Positions 18,129 to 28,375 are shown, counted from the first letter of the stretch. The stretch is 64,000 nucleotides of DNA from an uncultured bacterium (GCA_938092135.1 CALLJL010000003.1:186001-250000), one strand, 5' to 3'. Notes: generated by a model not told the origin, from the sequence alone. Translations and numbers: made by a program.

Positions 18129-20438
18129 TTACTTTGATGGATTGGCCGGTAACGTGGCTTCCTTAGCTTCCATAGTTTCTTCGCCCGGTTCAAATTCTTT
18201 CAAACCAGGCCTTTTTGAATAAAGAATAGCAATAACAATAACCGCCAATAATCCCACGACCACCGCGATTAAACCTGGAGTTAATTTTTTATATTGGATA
18301 ATTATAGGCGCGGCTAGAACCGAAACTAAGTTAATAACCTTAATCATTGGATTAAGAGCTGGGCCTGAAGTATCTTTAAGTGGGTCGCCCACTGTATCTC
18401 CAATAACAGCAGCCACATGGCAGGTGGAACCCTTGCCACCATAAAGTCCATCTTCAATGGTTTTTTTAGCATTATCCCAAGCGCCGCCTGTATTGGCCAT
18501 AAAAACAGCAAGCAATTGAGCGGAGAGGATGGCGCCAGCCAAAAAACCACCGAGGGCCTCTACTTGAAGAGTTAAACCTATAAGCAGAGGCGTGACAACG
18601 GCTAAAAGGGCCAAGCTAATAAGCTCTTTTTGAGCGGCGACAGTACAAATGGAAACAGCTCGGGCATAGTCAGGTTTTACCTGACCTTCCATTAAACCAG
18701 GAATTCGGAACTGACGTCTTACTTCCATAACAATTAGAGAAGCTGCCCGGCTAACAGCATTAATGGTTAAACTGGAAAAGAGCCAGGGAATGGCACCGCC
18801 AATAAGAAGACCAATTAGAACAATGGGTAAATTAATTCTTATCCCCGTATGTAAAAGTTGTTCAGGCTCAGGCACTCCTATTTGGGATTGAACTTTAGTT
18901 ACATCAGTAAGGTAGGAGCCGAAAAGGGAAACAGCAGCAATTACTGCCGAACCTATAGCCACGCCCTTAGTAATAGCTTTAGTGGTATTGCCCACAGCAT
19001 CGAGATCAGCCATGATTTGGCGAGCTTTTTTATCCAGATGAGCCATTTCTCCAATGCCATTGGCGTTATCAACAATTGGTCCATAGGAATCCATGGCGAC
19101 ATTATTTCCGGTTAGAGTTAACATTCCTATTCCAGTCATGGCCACACCGTAAAGAACAAAAGCCACAGGTTGCCCCCAGTAAATTAAAAGAGCCGAAAGA
19201 ATGGTTGCTGCGATAACCACGATAGCCCAGACACTTGATTCCATTCCTTTGGAAAGTCCGGTTAAAAGCAAAGTGGCAGCGCCTGTTCTTGAATGGCGAG
19301 CTATTTCTTTGACCGGTGAATAATGGGGATGGGTAAAATATTTGGTTAATTCATCAATGGAAATCGCAAGCAAAATGCCAACTCCAACAGAAAGAAAGGC
19401 TCTCCATTCATGCATATAGAAATGAGCCAAGAGAGCAAATAGAACGATGCAGAGAATGGCCGAGGTGTAAAAACCTCGATTTATCGCCGCCATGGCATTA
19501 CCAATTTCTTCCCCTTTCTTTCCTTTGACCTGATAGGTACCCACAATTGAAGAAAAAACACCGATGGCCCTTACGATAAGGGGAAAAATAATCCATTTTA
19601 TTTCACCGGTTATGGCTACAAGGGCTAATCCAAGGATTAATCCAGAGACAATAGTTACTTCGTAACTTTCAAATATGTCTGCCGCCATACCGGCACAATC
19701 ACCAACATTATCACCCACAAGATCAGCAATAACAGCGGCATTGCGAGGATCATCTTCAGGGATATTTGCTTCCACTTTGCCGACAAGATCAGCGCCGACA
19801 TCGGCGGCCTTGGTGTAAATGCCGCCTCCAACTCTCATGAAAAGAGCTAAAAGAGTGCCACCAAAACCGAAGCCTAAAAGAGCATCTGGCGCAGCTTTCT
19901 GGAAAATCATAAAAATGATGGTACCACCGAGAAGACCGAGTCCATCGGTCAGCATGCCCGTAATGGTTCCAGCTCGGTATGCGATCCGTAGGGCTTTATC
20001 AAAACTCGAGCGAGCCGCAGCTGCTACCCGAACATTGCCTTGAACAGCCATGCGCATACCAATTTGTCCGACGAGGAGGGAAAAAGTCGCACCAAGAACA
20101 AAGGCTCCAGCCCGTCCCAAGCCCATAATCAATTTTATACGGTCAGACGAAAGACCTGGGAAACGCTCGATAGCCTCGGCTGAAGGAGGAACTATGTAGA
20201 CGCTGAAAAAAAGAGCGAAAGTCAACAGAATTATCAGGGGGAGAATAGTTTTAAGCTGCCGTCTTAAATAGGCTTCGGCTCCCTGGCGAATAGCCTCCCA
20301 AATTTCGATCATTAAAGGAGAACCCTTGTCTTCAGTGATTATCTGGCGCCAAAGAAAAATAGCATAGCCAAGACCAATAACAGCGATGAATAGAACTGTC
20401 CAGAGAGCCGCAGTTTCAAAAGGGGTGGCCGCTAACAT
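18129..20438 (-). CDS. hppA: Membrane H+-translocating pyrophosphatase, K+-independent type
   Basis: A 769-residue, about 16-helix membrane pyrophosphatase that uses PPi hydrolysis to pump ions out of the cytoplasm. Substrate and metal motifs are intact (GGGIYTKAADVGADLVGKVE, then DDPRNAAVIADLVGDNVGDC). The potassium determinant reads GNTTKAIT, with Lys487 and Thr490; in known enzymes this lysine replaces the K+ ion, so this should be a K+-independent proton pump, not a Na+ pump. AAGGAGA precedes the ATG, and a TATAAT lies at 20466-20471 on the minus strand. It recovers energy from PPi made in biosynthesis, useful to a low-energy fermenter. Confidence 0.96.
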   Translation of the reverse strand: MLAATPFETAALWTVLFIAVIGLGYAIFLWRQIITEDKGSPLMIEIWEAIRQGAEAYLRRQLKTILPLIILLTFALFFSVYIVPPSAEAIERFPGLSSDRIKLIMGLGRAGAFVLGATFSLLVGQIGMRMAVQGNVRVAAAARSSFDKALRIAYRAGTITGMLTDGLGLLGGTIIFMIFQKAAPDALLGFGFGGTLLALFMRVGGGIYTKAADVGADLVGKVEANIPEDDPRNAAVIADLVGDNVGDCAGMAADIFESYEVTIVSGLILGLALVAITGEIKWIIFPLIVRAIGVFSSIVGTYQVKGKKGEEIGNAMAAINRGFYTSAILCIVLFALLAHFYMHEWRAFLSVGVGILLAISIDELTKYFTHPHYSPVKEIARHSRTGAATLLLTGLSKGMESSVWAIVVIAATILSALLIYWGQPVAFVLYGVAMTGIGMLTLTGNNVAMDSYGPIVDNANGIGEMAHLDKKARQIMADLDAVGNTTKAITKGVAIGSAVIAAVSLFGSYLTDVTKVQSQIGVPEPEQLLHTGIRINLPIVLIGLLIGGAIPWLFSSLTINAVSRAASLIVMEVRRQFRIPGLMEGQVKPDYARAVSICTVAAQKELISLALLAVVTPLLIGLTLQVEALGGFLAGAILSAQLLAVFMANTGGAWDNAKKTIEDGLYGGKGSTCHVAAVIGDTVGDPLKDTSGPALNPMIKVINLVSVLAAPIIIQYKKLTPGLIAVVVGLLAVIVIAILYSKRPGLKEFEPGEETMEAKEATLPANPSK

Positions 20439-20551
20439 TCTTGTCTCCTTAAAATAAAATCAGCCATTATAAAAGACGCTTATTTAAAAAAACATCAATC
20501 CCGGAAATAGTCGCCATTTATAACATATTTCAGTTTAAAATTCAATTTCAT

Positions 20552-21910
20552 TCAGATGCTTTCAGGAACGATTTCTCCATGAAGGCTGTAAGGACCGAAT
20601 GAAGTAATTTTTACCTTGACCATTTTATTGGTAACTTCTAGGGAAGAAGAAAAATTGACAACTTGATGGGCCTCATTGCGGCCGCAATAAAGATGAGGCG
20701 TTTTTTGACTTCGGCCTAGACATAAGACATCAATAATCCGGCCAGCAAAATTGGCATTGATTTCAAGCTGGATTTTCTTTTGGAGCGATTGCAATTCAAT
20801 CAAACGGCGCCGTTTGACTTCAAAGGGGACATCGTCAGGCCATTGAGAGGCGGCGGTTAAAGGTCGGGGTGAATAACGGAAGGAAAAAATATTAGTGAAA
20901 CGCACTTCTTCGAGCAATCTGAGAGTATCTTCAAAATCTTTTTCACTTTCTCCGGGGAAGCCAACTATAATATCTGTGGAAAGACTTATTTCTGGCATGA
21001 GCTCCTTAAGCATGGCAATTTTTTCAAGATATTCTTCGCGGGTATAACCACGGTTCATTCTTTTGAGAATCGAATTTGAACCTGCCTGGACAGGTAGATG
21101 GAGTTGGCGGCAGATTTTCTTTTCTTCAGCCATCGCTTGCGCGATTTCCCTAGTCAGATTTTTTGGATGGGAAGTAATGAAGCGAATCCATTTCAAATTA
21201 TTTATTTGGGCTACTTGTCGAAGCAAATCGGCCAAAGATTGATTGGATTCAGGGTCACGGTAGCTGGTGATGCTCTGCCCAAGTAATTGAACTTCGAGGA
21301 AACCACGATCCGCCAGAGCTTTTATTTCTTCAAGGATGAATCGAGCTGGTCGATATTTTTCTCGGCCCCGTACAAAAGGTACAATGCAATAGGTGCAGAA
21401 ATTATTGCAACCCTCCATTATGGGGACATAGGCGCTAACCTGGCTTTCTCGTCTAATTAAAGAATAGGGATGCTCTCTCCAATGGCCAGACCAGGTTGTC
21501 GAGGTTATTTTTTCTTTATGATCAATAATTTTAGGCAATTCAAGATAATTATCTGGCCCAATAACATAATCTATATGGGGCTGAAGCTTGAATAATTCCT
21601 CACCTTCAAGCTGGGCAACACAGCCGACAACGGCAATTTTAAAACCTCTCTTTTTCTTTATCTCTTTCAGCCGGCCTAAAAGAGAGAAAAATTTGTCGAC
21701 CGATTTAGCCCGAACAGCACAGGTATTAATAATGACAAGATTGCTTTCTTCTGGGCAATTTCCTTTTTGCCAGCCATAACTTGTCAGCAAACCAGCGATA
21801 TGCTCTGAATCGCTTTCATTCATCTGACAGCCAAAGGTATGAATAAAGAAGGTTGGTCTGGTTGAATCTGGTTTCTCCTTTTGATTGCCAATTACTTCCA
21901 TTTCATCCAT
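20552..21910 (-). CDS. miaB: tRNA-2-methylthio-N6-dimethylallyladenosine synthase MiaB
   Basis: A 452-residue methylthiotransferase. The N-terminal UPF0004 domain has FGCQMNESDSE and INTCAVRAKS cysteines; the radical SAM cluster motif is EGCNNFCTYCIVPFVRG (CxxxCxxC); a C-terminal TRAM domain begins near FAGRIIDVLCLG. It adds the methylthio group to i6A37 of tRNAs reading UNN codons. The FGCQMNxxDS and IVPFVRGRE details fit MiaB rather than MtaB or RimO. The upstream 160 bases are strikingly purine-rich on the coding strand. Confidence 0.93.
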   Translation of the reverse strand: MDEMEVIGNQKEKPDSTRPTFFIHTFGCQMNESDSEHIAGLLTSYGWQKGNCPEESNLVIINTCAVRAKSVDKFFSLLGRLKEIKKKRGFKIAVVGCVAQLEGEELFKLQPHIDYVIGPDNYLELPKIIDHKEKITSTTWSGHWREHPYSLIRRESQVSAYVPIMEGCNNFCTYCIVPFVRGREKYRPARFILEEIKALADRGFLEVQLLGQSITSYRDPESNQSLADLLRQVAQINNLKWIRFITSHPKNLTREIAQAMAEEKKICRQLHLPVQAGSNSILKRMNRGYTREEYLEKIAMLKELMPEISLSTDIIVGFPGESEKDFEDTLRLLEEVRFTNIFSFRYSPRPLTAASQWPDDVPFEVKRRRLIELQSLQKKIQLEINANFAGRIIDVLCLGRSQKTPHLYCGRNEAHQVVNFSSSLEVTNKMVKVKITSFGPYSLHGEIVPESI

Positions 21911-22187
21911 TTTTTATTTTTTATCCTTCGTCTTCTTTATTTGGCCTTTCTATTTTTAATTCTAGCTTTTTCTTTTTTGTATCTTTTTCTGTCTTGTTGC
22001 TTAACTATTTTTTGCCACTTGCTTTTTATTCAATCCTTCTAATCAAAAATTCCACGCCTTAGGCATTATTTATATTATAGCAAGCTTTTCAGGTTCTAAA
22101 GAATTTTTTAATAGTTCCACTTAATTCTAAGAAATAGGACAATTTTAATCAGGCTAGATTAGATAAGAAGAAGACGGGCCAAAATAA

Positions 22188-22622
22188 TCAGAGAATTTCC
22201 TCTAAGATCTGAATAGATGAAGCAATAAGATTTGGGCAGATGGAATCAAAAAGACCTCTAGCGAGAGCTTGTTCATAGCTGTCTGGCTGACTTAAATCAA
22301 TCCCAAGTAGTTGGCGACAGGTTAAAGCCCCGTGCTTTTTCCTAAAACGGCTAAAGAATTCTTGAGTTAAAGAATAGGTTTTCTCTCTAGCCTCGTTGTC
22401 TTCAGGCCTAATTTTACCATATTTCAAACCAATAACCATCATGGCTCCGGTAACAGCTCCGCAGATTTCTCCCTGACGGGCCAAACCGCCGCCGAAGGCT
22501 TGAGCTATTCTTGAGGCCGTTGCTTCAGGAAGACCATAATCAGGGGCAAAGGTAAGAAGCACTGATTGAGCACAATTAAAGTGAGATTGAAAATATTGCT
22601 TAGCTTTTTCTGTTTTGTCCAT
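22188..22622 (-). CDS. C_GCAxxG_C_C family protein
   Basis: A protein of about 144 residues with the family cysteines: FNCAQSVL near the start, GGGLARQGEICGAVTGAMM in the middle (the GxxCGAxxG turn), LTCRQLLG and a last cysteine in SICPNLI. The four spaced cysteines are thought to bind a metal or cluster; function is unknown, often found with redox enzymes in anaerobes. I start it at the ATG at 22622, preceded by GAGG at the right distance; a longer frame reaches 22649 without a ribosome site. Confidence 0.85.
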   Translation of the reverse strand: MDKTEKAKQYFQSHFNCAQSVLLTFAPDYGLPEATASRIAQAFGGGLARQGEICGAVTGAMMVIGLKYGKIRPEDNEAREKTYSLTQEFFSRFRKKHGALTCRQLLGIDLSQPDSYEQALARGLFDSICPNLIASSIQILEEIL

Positions 22623-22731
22623 TTCAGCCTCGCTACGAAAAATTATCAAAACTTAAATTCTTAGGTTTTAGAAATAGATTTCATAACAATAAATCTAAAA
22701 AATCATAATTTTTCTGTACTCTCAATTGTCA

Positions 22732-24423
22732 TCAATCTGAAAGTTCGCTCCCAAGATTATGGCGAAGCATTTCTCGGGCATTTTGTAATGAAAGAGGCGT
22801 TATTCTCCGGCCAGAAAGAAGTCGGGCCAATTCTTTAACCCTTTCTTCAAAATCGAGTTTTTCCACTGAGGTAAAGGTTCTTTCCCCTTCCACTCGCTTA
22901 ACAATGCGAAAATGGTGGTTGGCAAAGGAGGCAATCTGGGGCAGATGGGTGATGCAAATTACCTGATGGCGCCGGGCCAAAGAACGAAGTTTCTGGGCGA
23001 TAAAATCGGCGGTCTGACCTCCAATGCCAGAATCAATTTCATCAAAGATAAGCGTTTTACCAGATGAACTTTCCTTGCCTAGGGCCTTCAAAGCTAGCAT
23101 GATTCTCGAAAGCTCGCCACCTGAAGCTATCTTCCTTAAAGGTCTTAACTCCTCTCCTGGGTTCGGGCTTATAAGAAATTCAACTTCATCCCATCCTGAT
23201 TCTTTTATTCGATCTATTTCCTCAAGAGAAAAAGGCCGAGTCAGTATTTTCAGTTTGAATTCAGCTTCTTTCATTCCCAGTTGGCTAATTTCTTTTTTAA
23301 GGTGTTGTTCCAGCTCTTTTGCTCCCTTATGCCTGAGTTCAGATAGCTCCCTAGCTTTATTCTGATATTCCTTAAAGGTTCTTTCTATTTCCCGGTTGAG
23401 ATCAGCAAGTCTTTCTTCAGAACTAATAAGCTGATCTCTTTCTTCTTCAATTTTTTGTAAGTAATCCAAAATATCGCTAATTTCCCCACCATATTTTCTT
23501 TTGAGCCTTTCTATCTGACTCAATCTTTCTTCAATTTTTTCGAGTCTATCGGGAGCAGCTTCCTGAAGCTGTTCGAGGCGAATAAGACTTTCAACCATCT
23601 CTCGGGCGAGAATACTCAAAGGTTCGAGATTGCGCCAAACCTCTTGAAAGGAAGGTTCAAATTGACTTAGTTCCTCAAGATAAGTGGCAAGACGTTTGAG
23701 CTGAGTTAAAAGCGAGTTATCGCCATAATAAGCAATTTCAAGGGCTTGAACACAGAGCCGAGCAATTTTTTCAGCATTTTTAAGCCGATGACGCTCGGCC
23801 AAAAGTTCTTCCCATTCTCCTGGCTTTAAATTGGCACGTTTGATTTCCTCAATTTGATAGGCTAAAAAATCCAGTCTTCTTTCTCTTTCTTTTTGTCTTT
23901 CTTCAATCGCTCTTTTTTCCTCTTTTAAAGCCTGCAACTGATGATAGAGAATGCTTATTTCCCGACGAAGACGGCTGGCTTCGATATAATCATCGAGATA
24001 ATTAAGATGATATTCAAGCTGAAGAAGGAAAATATGATCATTCTGGCCATAGATGTCAACCAGCTCATCGGCTACTTCTTTCAGCCGTCGAACAGGGACT
24101 AAAATGCCATTAATATATGCCTTACCTGTCCCTTCGGAAGTTATGGTTCGCTGAAGGAAAATTTCACTATCAACAAGATAGGATTTAAGAGGCGACTCTT
24201 TTTGCTCTGATTTGACTCTAAAAACGGCCTCCACCATCGCTTCCTTTTTGCCGGTCCGGATAATATCAGGAGAGGCTCGTTCGCCGAGAAGAAGTTTTAT
24301 CCCGTCAATGATGATAGATTTGCCAGCCCCTGTTTCACCGGTTAAAATGGTAAATCCAGGAGAAAGCTCAAGCTCCAAATCTTCAATGGTCGCCAAATTG
24401 CGGATATGAAGGGAAACAAGCAT
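22732..24423 (-). CDS. recN: DNA repair protein RecN
   Basis: A 563-residue SMC-like ATPase acting in double-strand break repair. Walker A is GETGAGKS at 29-36, a long coiled coil fills about residues 150-370, and the C-terminal half has the ABC signature ASGGELSRIMLALKAL and Walker B LIFDEIDSGIGG. It follows the subtilisin gene by 3 bases and is probably co-transcribed with the bamD region, although functionally unrelated to it. Confidence 0.95.
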   Translation of the reverse strand: MLVSLHIRNLATIEDLELELSPGFTILTGETGAGKSIIIDGIKLLLGERASPDIIRTGKKEAMVEAVFRVKSEQKESPLKSYLVDSEIFLQRTITSEGTGKAYINGILVPVRRLKEVADELVDIYGQNDHIFLLQLEYHLNYLDDYIEASRLRREISILYHQLQALKEEKRAIEERQKERERRLDFLAYQIEEIKRANLKPGEWEELLAERHRLKNAEKIARLCVQALEIAYYGDNSLLTQLKRLATYLEELSQFEPSFQEVWRNLEPLSILAREMVESLIRLEQLQEAAPDRLEKIEERLSQIERLKRKYGGEISDILDYLQKIEEERDQLISSEERLADLNREIERTFKEYQNKARELSELRHKGAKELEQHLKKEISQLGMKEAEFKLKILTRPFSLEEIDRIKESGWDEVEFLISPNPGEELRPLRKIASGGELSRIMLALKALGKESSSGKTLIFDEIDSGIGGQTADFIAQKLRSLARRHQVICITHLPQIASFANHHFRIVKRVEGERTFTSVEKLDFEERVKELARLLSGRRITPLSLQNAREMLRHNLGSELSD

Positions 24424-24426
24424 GGG

Positions 24427-25788
24427 CTATTTTTTTATTTTAATTGGCGCTAAAGCTTTTTCCATATTAATCCGGCCGTAGCCAATAAAATCATCTCGAC
24501 CTTTATATTGAAGGGCATTGATGTCATCACAGGAATAGCGAATAACATCCATTATTTCTCTAGCTCTTAACCAGGGTTTAAGACTTTTGAGCAGGGCGGC
24601 CAGCCCAGCCACATGAGGAGCGGCCATGGAAGTTCCAGTCCCATAGCCATAGGGAAAAGAATCAGGTCCAAAATACCAGCGGGGGACAAGGCTAACCACT
24701 CTTACACCTGGGGCGGCCACATCGATTTCTGGGCCAAAATTGGACCAATTGGGTCGAGTATCATTATAATCGGTGGCCGCTACGGCTAAACAATAATTGT
24801 CGTAAGCAGCAGGATAGAGAACTGGCCCTCCATCATTACCTGCAGCAGCCACAATAACCACATTTTTTTCGTAGGCATAGCGAACAGCCTGTTCAAGAGT
24901 TTGGGATGGTTCATCTCCGCCAATGCTGAGATTAATGACAGCCACATTGTTGTCGGCTGCCCAGATAATAGCTTCGGCCACCCAGCTATAAAGGCCTGAT
25001 CCTTCTTTATCAATTACTTTTAAGGGGAGAACCTCACAGTTCCAGGCTACGCCGGCAATCCCTTCATTATTGTTTGTGGCTGCGGCTACTATTCCGGCCA
25101 CGTGGGTTCCATGGCCATGGTCATCGGTGGCGTCAAAATCGTTATTGACAAAATCGCGGCCACTTGAGCGCACTTTTGTTTTTATATCAGGATGAAGTAA
25201 GTCGATTCCGCTGTCCACGATGGCGATAAGAACATCTTTATTCCCTTTACTATGCTCCCAGGCTTCAGAGGCCCGGATATCAGCTCTGGATTTCCCCTGA
25301 GGACTACCAGGAAGGAGAAGGGTGCCACCTGGGTTATAAAGAGCATATTGATATTTAAAAAGCGGATCATTGGGAGTGACAACGATTCGAACATAGCCAT
25401 TGGGTTCAGCAAATTCCACGTCAGGATGGAGGCGAAGAAGTTCAACCATTTCTTTTACGCTAAGATGACGAGGAACTTCAATTTGATGGACGTCAATTCG
25501 GGGTATTTTTTTCAAGCGACGGGAACCATAGAGGGTGATTATAGCTTCAATGTTAGCTTCACTTATTCCAGTTTTAAATTTCACTAGAACCTCGCCATCT
25601 TTGTAACGGGGTGTGATAATTCGGAAAGGTTGACCAGCGTTAAGATCGGCAAAATGGGCTTTGAACCTGGGATGAGTCTGTCGGAAATAAGGTTTTCCTT
25701 TTTCTTGAGTTGAAAGGCGAGCACTTAAGAAAAAAGAAAATGTTATTGCCACAATCAAGAGAACGAATATATGTTTAATGTTTTTCAT
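24427..25788 (-). CDS. Secreted subtilisin-like serine protease (S8)
   Basis: A 453-residue secreted S8 peptidase. A signal peptide (about 1-27) is followed by an I9-like propeptide domain to about 140. The catalytic triad is complete: D192 in AIVDSGIDLLHP, H226 in DDHGHGTHVAGIVAA, S387 in GTGTSMAAPHVAGLAALL, with oxyanion N318. It resembles thermophilic fervidolysin/thermitase-like enzymes in layout. No C-terminal anchor is present, so it is probably released or periplasmic. It is encoded between an outer-membrane barrel gene and recN. Confidence 0.94.
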   Translation of the reverse strand: MKNIKHIFVLLIVAITFSFFLSARLSTQEKGKPYFRQTHPRFKAHFADLNAGQPFRIITPRYKDGEVLVKFKTGISEANIEAIITLYGSRRLKKIPRIDVHQIEVPRHLSVKEMVELLRLHPDVEFAEPNGYVRIVVTPNDPLFKYQYALYNPGGTLLLPGSPQGKSRADIRASEAWEHSKGNKDVLIAIVDSGIDLLHPDIKTKVRSSGRDFVNNDFDATDDHGHGTHVAGIVAAATNNNEGIAGVAWNCEVLPLKVIDKEGSGLYSWVAEAIIWAADNNVAVINLSIGGDEPSQTLEQAVRYAYEKNVVIVAAAGNDGGPVLYPAAYDNYCLAVAATDYNDTRPNWSNFGPEIDVAAPGVRVVSLVPRWYFGPDSFPYGYGTGTSMAAPHVAGLAALLKSLKPWLRAREIMDVIRYSCDDINALQYKGRDDFIGYGRINMEKALAPIKIKK

Positions 25789-25799
25789 TTTCGACCTCC

Positions 25800-26570
25800 T
25801 CAGAAGGAAAAAATTCCTTTAAAATTTAAACTCCAATTCTGGCCATCTTTATGGGGAATAAATTTGGCTTCACCGCCAATAAAAAAATAAGAAGAAATAA
25901 GAAAATTGGCTCCGAGGGCTAAGGCAATTTTTCCTCTAGATTTGATTTCTTTAGTTTCACTCCCAGTAAGATTTTCTATGATTTCCCGCATCTTAAATTG
26001 ACCCCAGAAATGATTATATTCCAATGAAATATAAGGGAAGAAATTTTCATAGCCATTATAGCCAAAAATTGGGCCAACAGATATCTGTTTCCAATTGGGC
26101 TGAGTTTTGATTTCACCTTCCACAACCAGATCAGGAATAGGCCATTTCTTTTCTTGCCCAGTGTAGGAGATCAAGCGGGTTCGGCCGCCTAAGGCTAAGA
26201 AATTGAGAACAAAAAGCTTGCTTAACTCTACGCCAAAGAGGCTGCCGGCAAGTCCTCCCACCTCCAAGTCGATGGAGAAGGGAAGATTCCTGAAGATAAG
26301 GCTGTGGAAGTCGGAAGAGGAATAGCCGGCGACGAGCGCAAGATTATAGCCATCAAGAAACTCTGTTTCAAAGCGAAAGAGGGTGAGATAAGCATTAAGG
26401 GAGGTCGTTTCTTCCTGCTCTGACCACCATAGACTTCTCTTTAAAATCTCTAATTCAGCTCCGATCCTAAATTTCAGTGAGGGAAAAGAACTGGTTTCTT
26501 CGCTGCCCAATTGATTAAAGGACAGCAAGAAAATAAAAAGAAGCAGAGTAAGGGGCAGAAATTTTTTCAT
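25800..26570 (-). CDS. Predicted outer-membrane beta-barrel protein, unknown
   Basis: A 256-residue exported protein I do not recognise. A signal peptide of about 22 residues ends near NQLGSEE. The remainder alternates hydrophobic and polar residues with many aromatics, and ends NFKGIFSF with a terminal phenylalanine, the usual signal for BAM-assembled barrels. It lies directly between bamD and the secreted protease gene. A small eight- to ten-strand barrel is likely. Confidence 0.55.
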   Translation of the reverse strand: MKKFLPLTLLLFIFLLSFNQLGSEETSSFPSLKFRIGAELEILKRSLWWSEQEETTSLNAYLTLFRFETEFLDGYNLALVAGYSSSDFHSLIFRNLPFSIDLEVGGLAGSLFGVELSKLFVLNFLALGGRTRLISYTGQEKKWPIPDLVVEGEIKTQPNWKQISVGPIFGYNGYENFFPYISLEYNHFWGQFKMREIIENLTGSETKEIKSRGKIALALGANFLISSYFFIGGEAKFIPHKDGQNWSLNFKGIFSF

Positions 26571-26581
26571 TTTTGCCTCCT

Positions 26582-27400
26582 TTATAATTTATCACCTAAT
26601 CCAGGCTGAATCTCTTTTAATTTTTGTTGGGCTTTTTTGGCCAGAGGGCTCTGGGGATAGTCGCTGATGACCTTGGTGAAGTAGGGGACACTTTCCTCTT
26701 TTTTACCCCATTTATAATAAGAATCGGCAAGATAGAAATAAACCTGATCCATCTTAGAATAATTAGGGAAAGTGGTCAGAATTTCTTTAAAGCGTTCAAT
26801 GGAAGCCTTAAAGGCATAAACTTTATAATAAAAGTAGGCAATCCCAAAATTATGTTCAGCTAATCTTTCCTCACATTCTTTTATTTTTTGCTGGGCTTCT
26901 TTTGCTTCTTGACTCTCAGGATAAAGGCTAATCACCTTTTTAAATTCAGCCAGGGCTTGCCAGGTTTTAGTTTGATCACGCCCCGGTTTATAAGCCTTGA
27001 GAAAATAGGTTAAGGCAATTCGATATTGAGCATAAGCAGCCGAGGGACTGTAAGGATAAAGAGAAATAAATTCTCTGTATTCGGCCGCGGCGAGAATCAT
27101 ACTGCCCTCATCGCCCTTCTCAAAATAGGAATCGGCAATGGCCAGCTTAGCCCTTTGGGCATAAAAGCTTTTGGGGAAGGAATCGATGACCTGACGAAAA
27201 TAAAGTCTGGCCTTTTCTGGATCTTTTTTTAAATATTTCTGACCGAGCTTGAAAAGAGCTTCATCGGAGGAAGCCACATCGGGTGTTAGTTCGGTTTCCT
27301 TCCGGCCACAGCTTGTTTGAAAGAAAAAAGATGCTGAAACAAGAATGATGATAACAGTCAGAAGAATTTTTTTTCGAGAAAAACTAGCCTTCCTTTTCAT
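26582..27400 (-). CDS. bamD: Outer-membrane assembly lipoprotein BamD
   Basis: A 272-residue TPR lipoprotein of the BamD/YfiO type. The signal segment ends at a lipobox-like FQTSC with cysteine 31. Five tetratricopeptide-like repeats follow, with the typical YFRQVIDSFPKSFYAQRAKL and YFTKVISDYPQSPLAKKAQ units. BamD binds BamA at the periplasmic face of the outer membrane and feeds barrel substrates. bamA is not in this window. Length is close to the usual 240-280. Confidence 0.88.
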   Translation of the reverse strand: MKRKASFSRKKILLTVIIILVSASFFFQTSCGRKETELTPDVASSDEALFKLGQKYLKKDPEKARLYFRQVIDSFPKSFYAQRAKLAIADSYFEKGDEGSMILAAAEYREFISLYPYSPSAAYAQYRIALTYFLKAYKPGRDQTKTWQALAEFKKVISLYPESQEAKEAQQKIKECEERLAEHNFGIAYFYYKVYAFKASIERFKEILTTFPNYSKMDQVYFYLADSYYKWGKKEESVPYFTKVISDYPQSPLAKKAQQKLKEIQPGLGDKL

Positions 27401-27433
27401 TTTTTCCCTTTAAGATTTAAACAATTTTTCATT

Positions 27434-28375
27434 TTATTCATATAGCTGTTTTATCCACAGCCACTGTTGGCGAAGACCATTTTCAAGATCAGAGCGGGGA
27501 TTATAGCCCAAGTCCAATTTGGCCTTTTCAATGCTAGCTAAAGTGTGAACAACATCGCCTTTTTGAGGATCGAGCCAACGGATTCTTGCCTTTTGACCAG
27601 TTATTTTTTCCATCAGTTCTATTACTTCGGAAAGTTCTTTCCGATGTCCTCCACCTATATTATAAACTTCGCCCACCCGGCCTCGTTTCAAGGCCAGAAT
27701 ATTCGCTTCGATAATATCATCGATATAGGTGAAATCTCGGGTTTGATGGCCATCGCCATAGACAGGAATAATTTCTTTTTTTAAAAAAGCGACAAAGAAT
27801 TTATGAAAGGCCATATCAGGTCTTTGTCTTGGTCCGTAGACGGTAAAGAAACGAAGAGAGATAATCGGCACATTATAATTTTTAAAATAGAGAAAACAGA
27901 GTTGTTCAGCGGCCAGCTTAGTCACCCCATAGGGCGATATGGGTTGAACTGGGCCATTTTCAACCATAGGAAAGGTTGAACTCAATCCATAAACAGAAGA
28001 GGAAGAGGCAAAAATAAATTTTTCAATTTTTCTGCCCTTAACAGCTTCAAGAAGCTTTTGAGTGGCTAAAACATTGTGTTTGACATATTCAGAAAAATTT
28101 TCTCCCCAGCTTGTTCTTACTCCAGCCTGAGCGGCCAGATGAAAAATGAAGCCCACGCCATCTAATATTTCATTGAAATTAATCTGGTTGAGATCATTTT
28201 CCACCAATTGGAAATGGGGTTTACTTTCAAGGAAAGTCAGATTTCTCTTTTTTATCCATCGGGGATAGAAATCGGTAAAACAGTCAAGACCAATAACTTC
28301 ATAGCCTTCCTGGAGAAGCCTCTCGGCTAGATGAGAGCCGATAAAACCAGCCACACCAGTTACAAGACATTTCAT
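27434..28375 (-). CDS. NAD-dependent nucleotide-sugar epimerase/dehydratase
   Basis: A 313-residue extended short-chain dehydrogenase. The NAD-binding GVAGFIGSHLAERLL is at the start, the catalytic set is SSSSVYG and YGVTK, and DCFTDFYPRWIKKRNL resembles the loop of UDP-glucuronate 4-epimerases. UDP-glucose/UDP-glucuronate 4-epimerase is the best guess; a related dehydratase is possible. It overlaps the rpe stop by 4 bases (ATGA), so it is coupled to rpe and the PASTA gene. Confidence 0.88.
   Translation of the reverse strand: MKCLVTGVAGFIGSHLAERLLQEGYEVIGLDCFTDFYPRWIKKRNLTFLESKPHFQLVENDLNQINFNEILDGVGFIFHLAAQAGVRTSWGENFSEYVKHNVLATQKLLEAVKGRKIEKFIFASSSSVYGLSSTFPMVENGPVQPISPYGVTKLAAEQLCFLYFKNYNVPIISLRFFTVYGPRQRPDMAFHKFFVAFLKKEIIPVYGDGHQTRDFTYIDDIIEANILALKRGRVGEVYNIGGGHRKELSEVIELMEKITGQKARIRWLDPQKGDVVHTLASIEKAKLDLGYNPRSDLENGLRQQWLWIKQLYE

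Noticed and set aside
21911..22070. Long pyrimidine-rich plus strand before miaB, with a 69-codon phenylalanine/serine-rich frame
   Set aside because: The frame is a product of the T-rich composition; no ribosome site. The tract itself is only noted as purine-rich leader of miaB.
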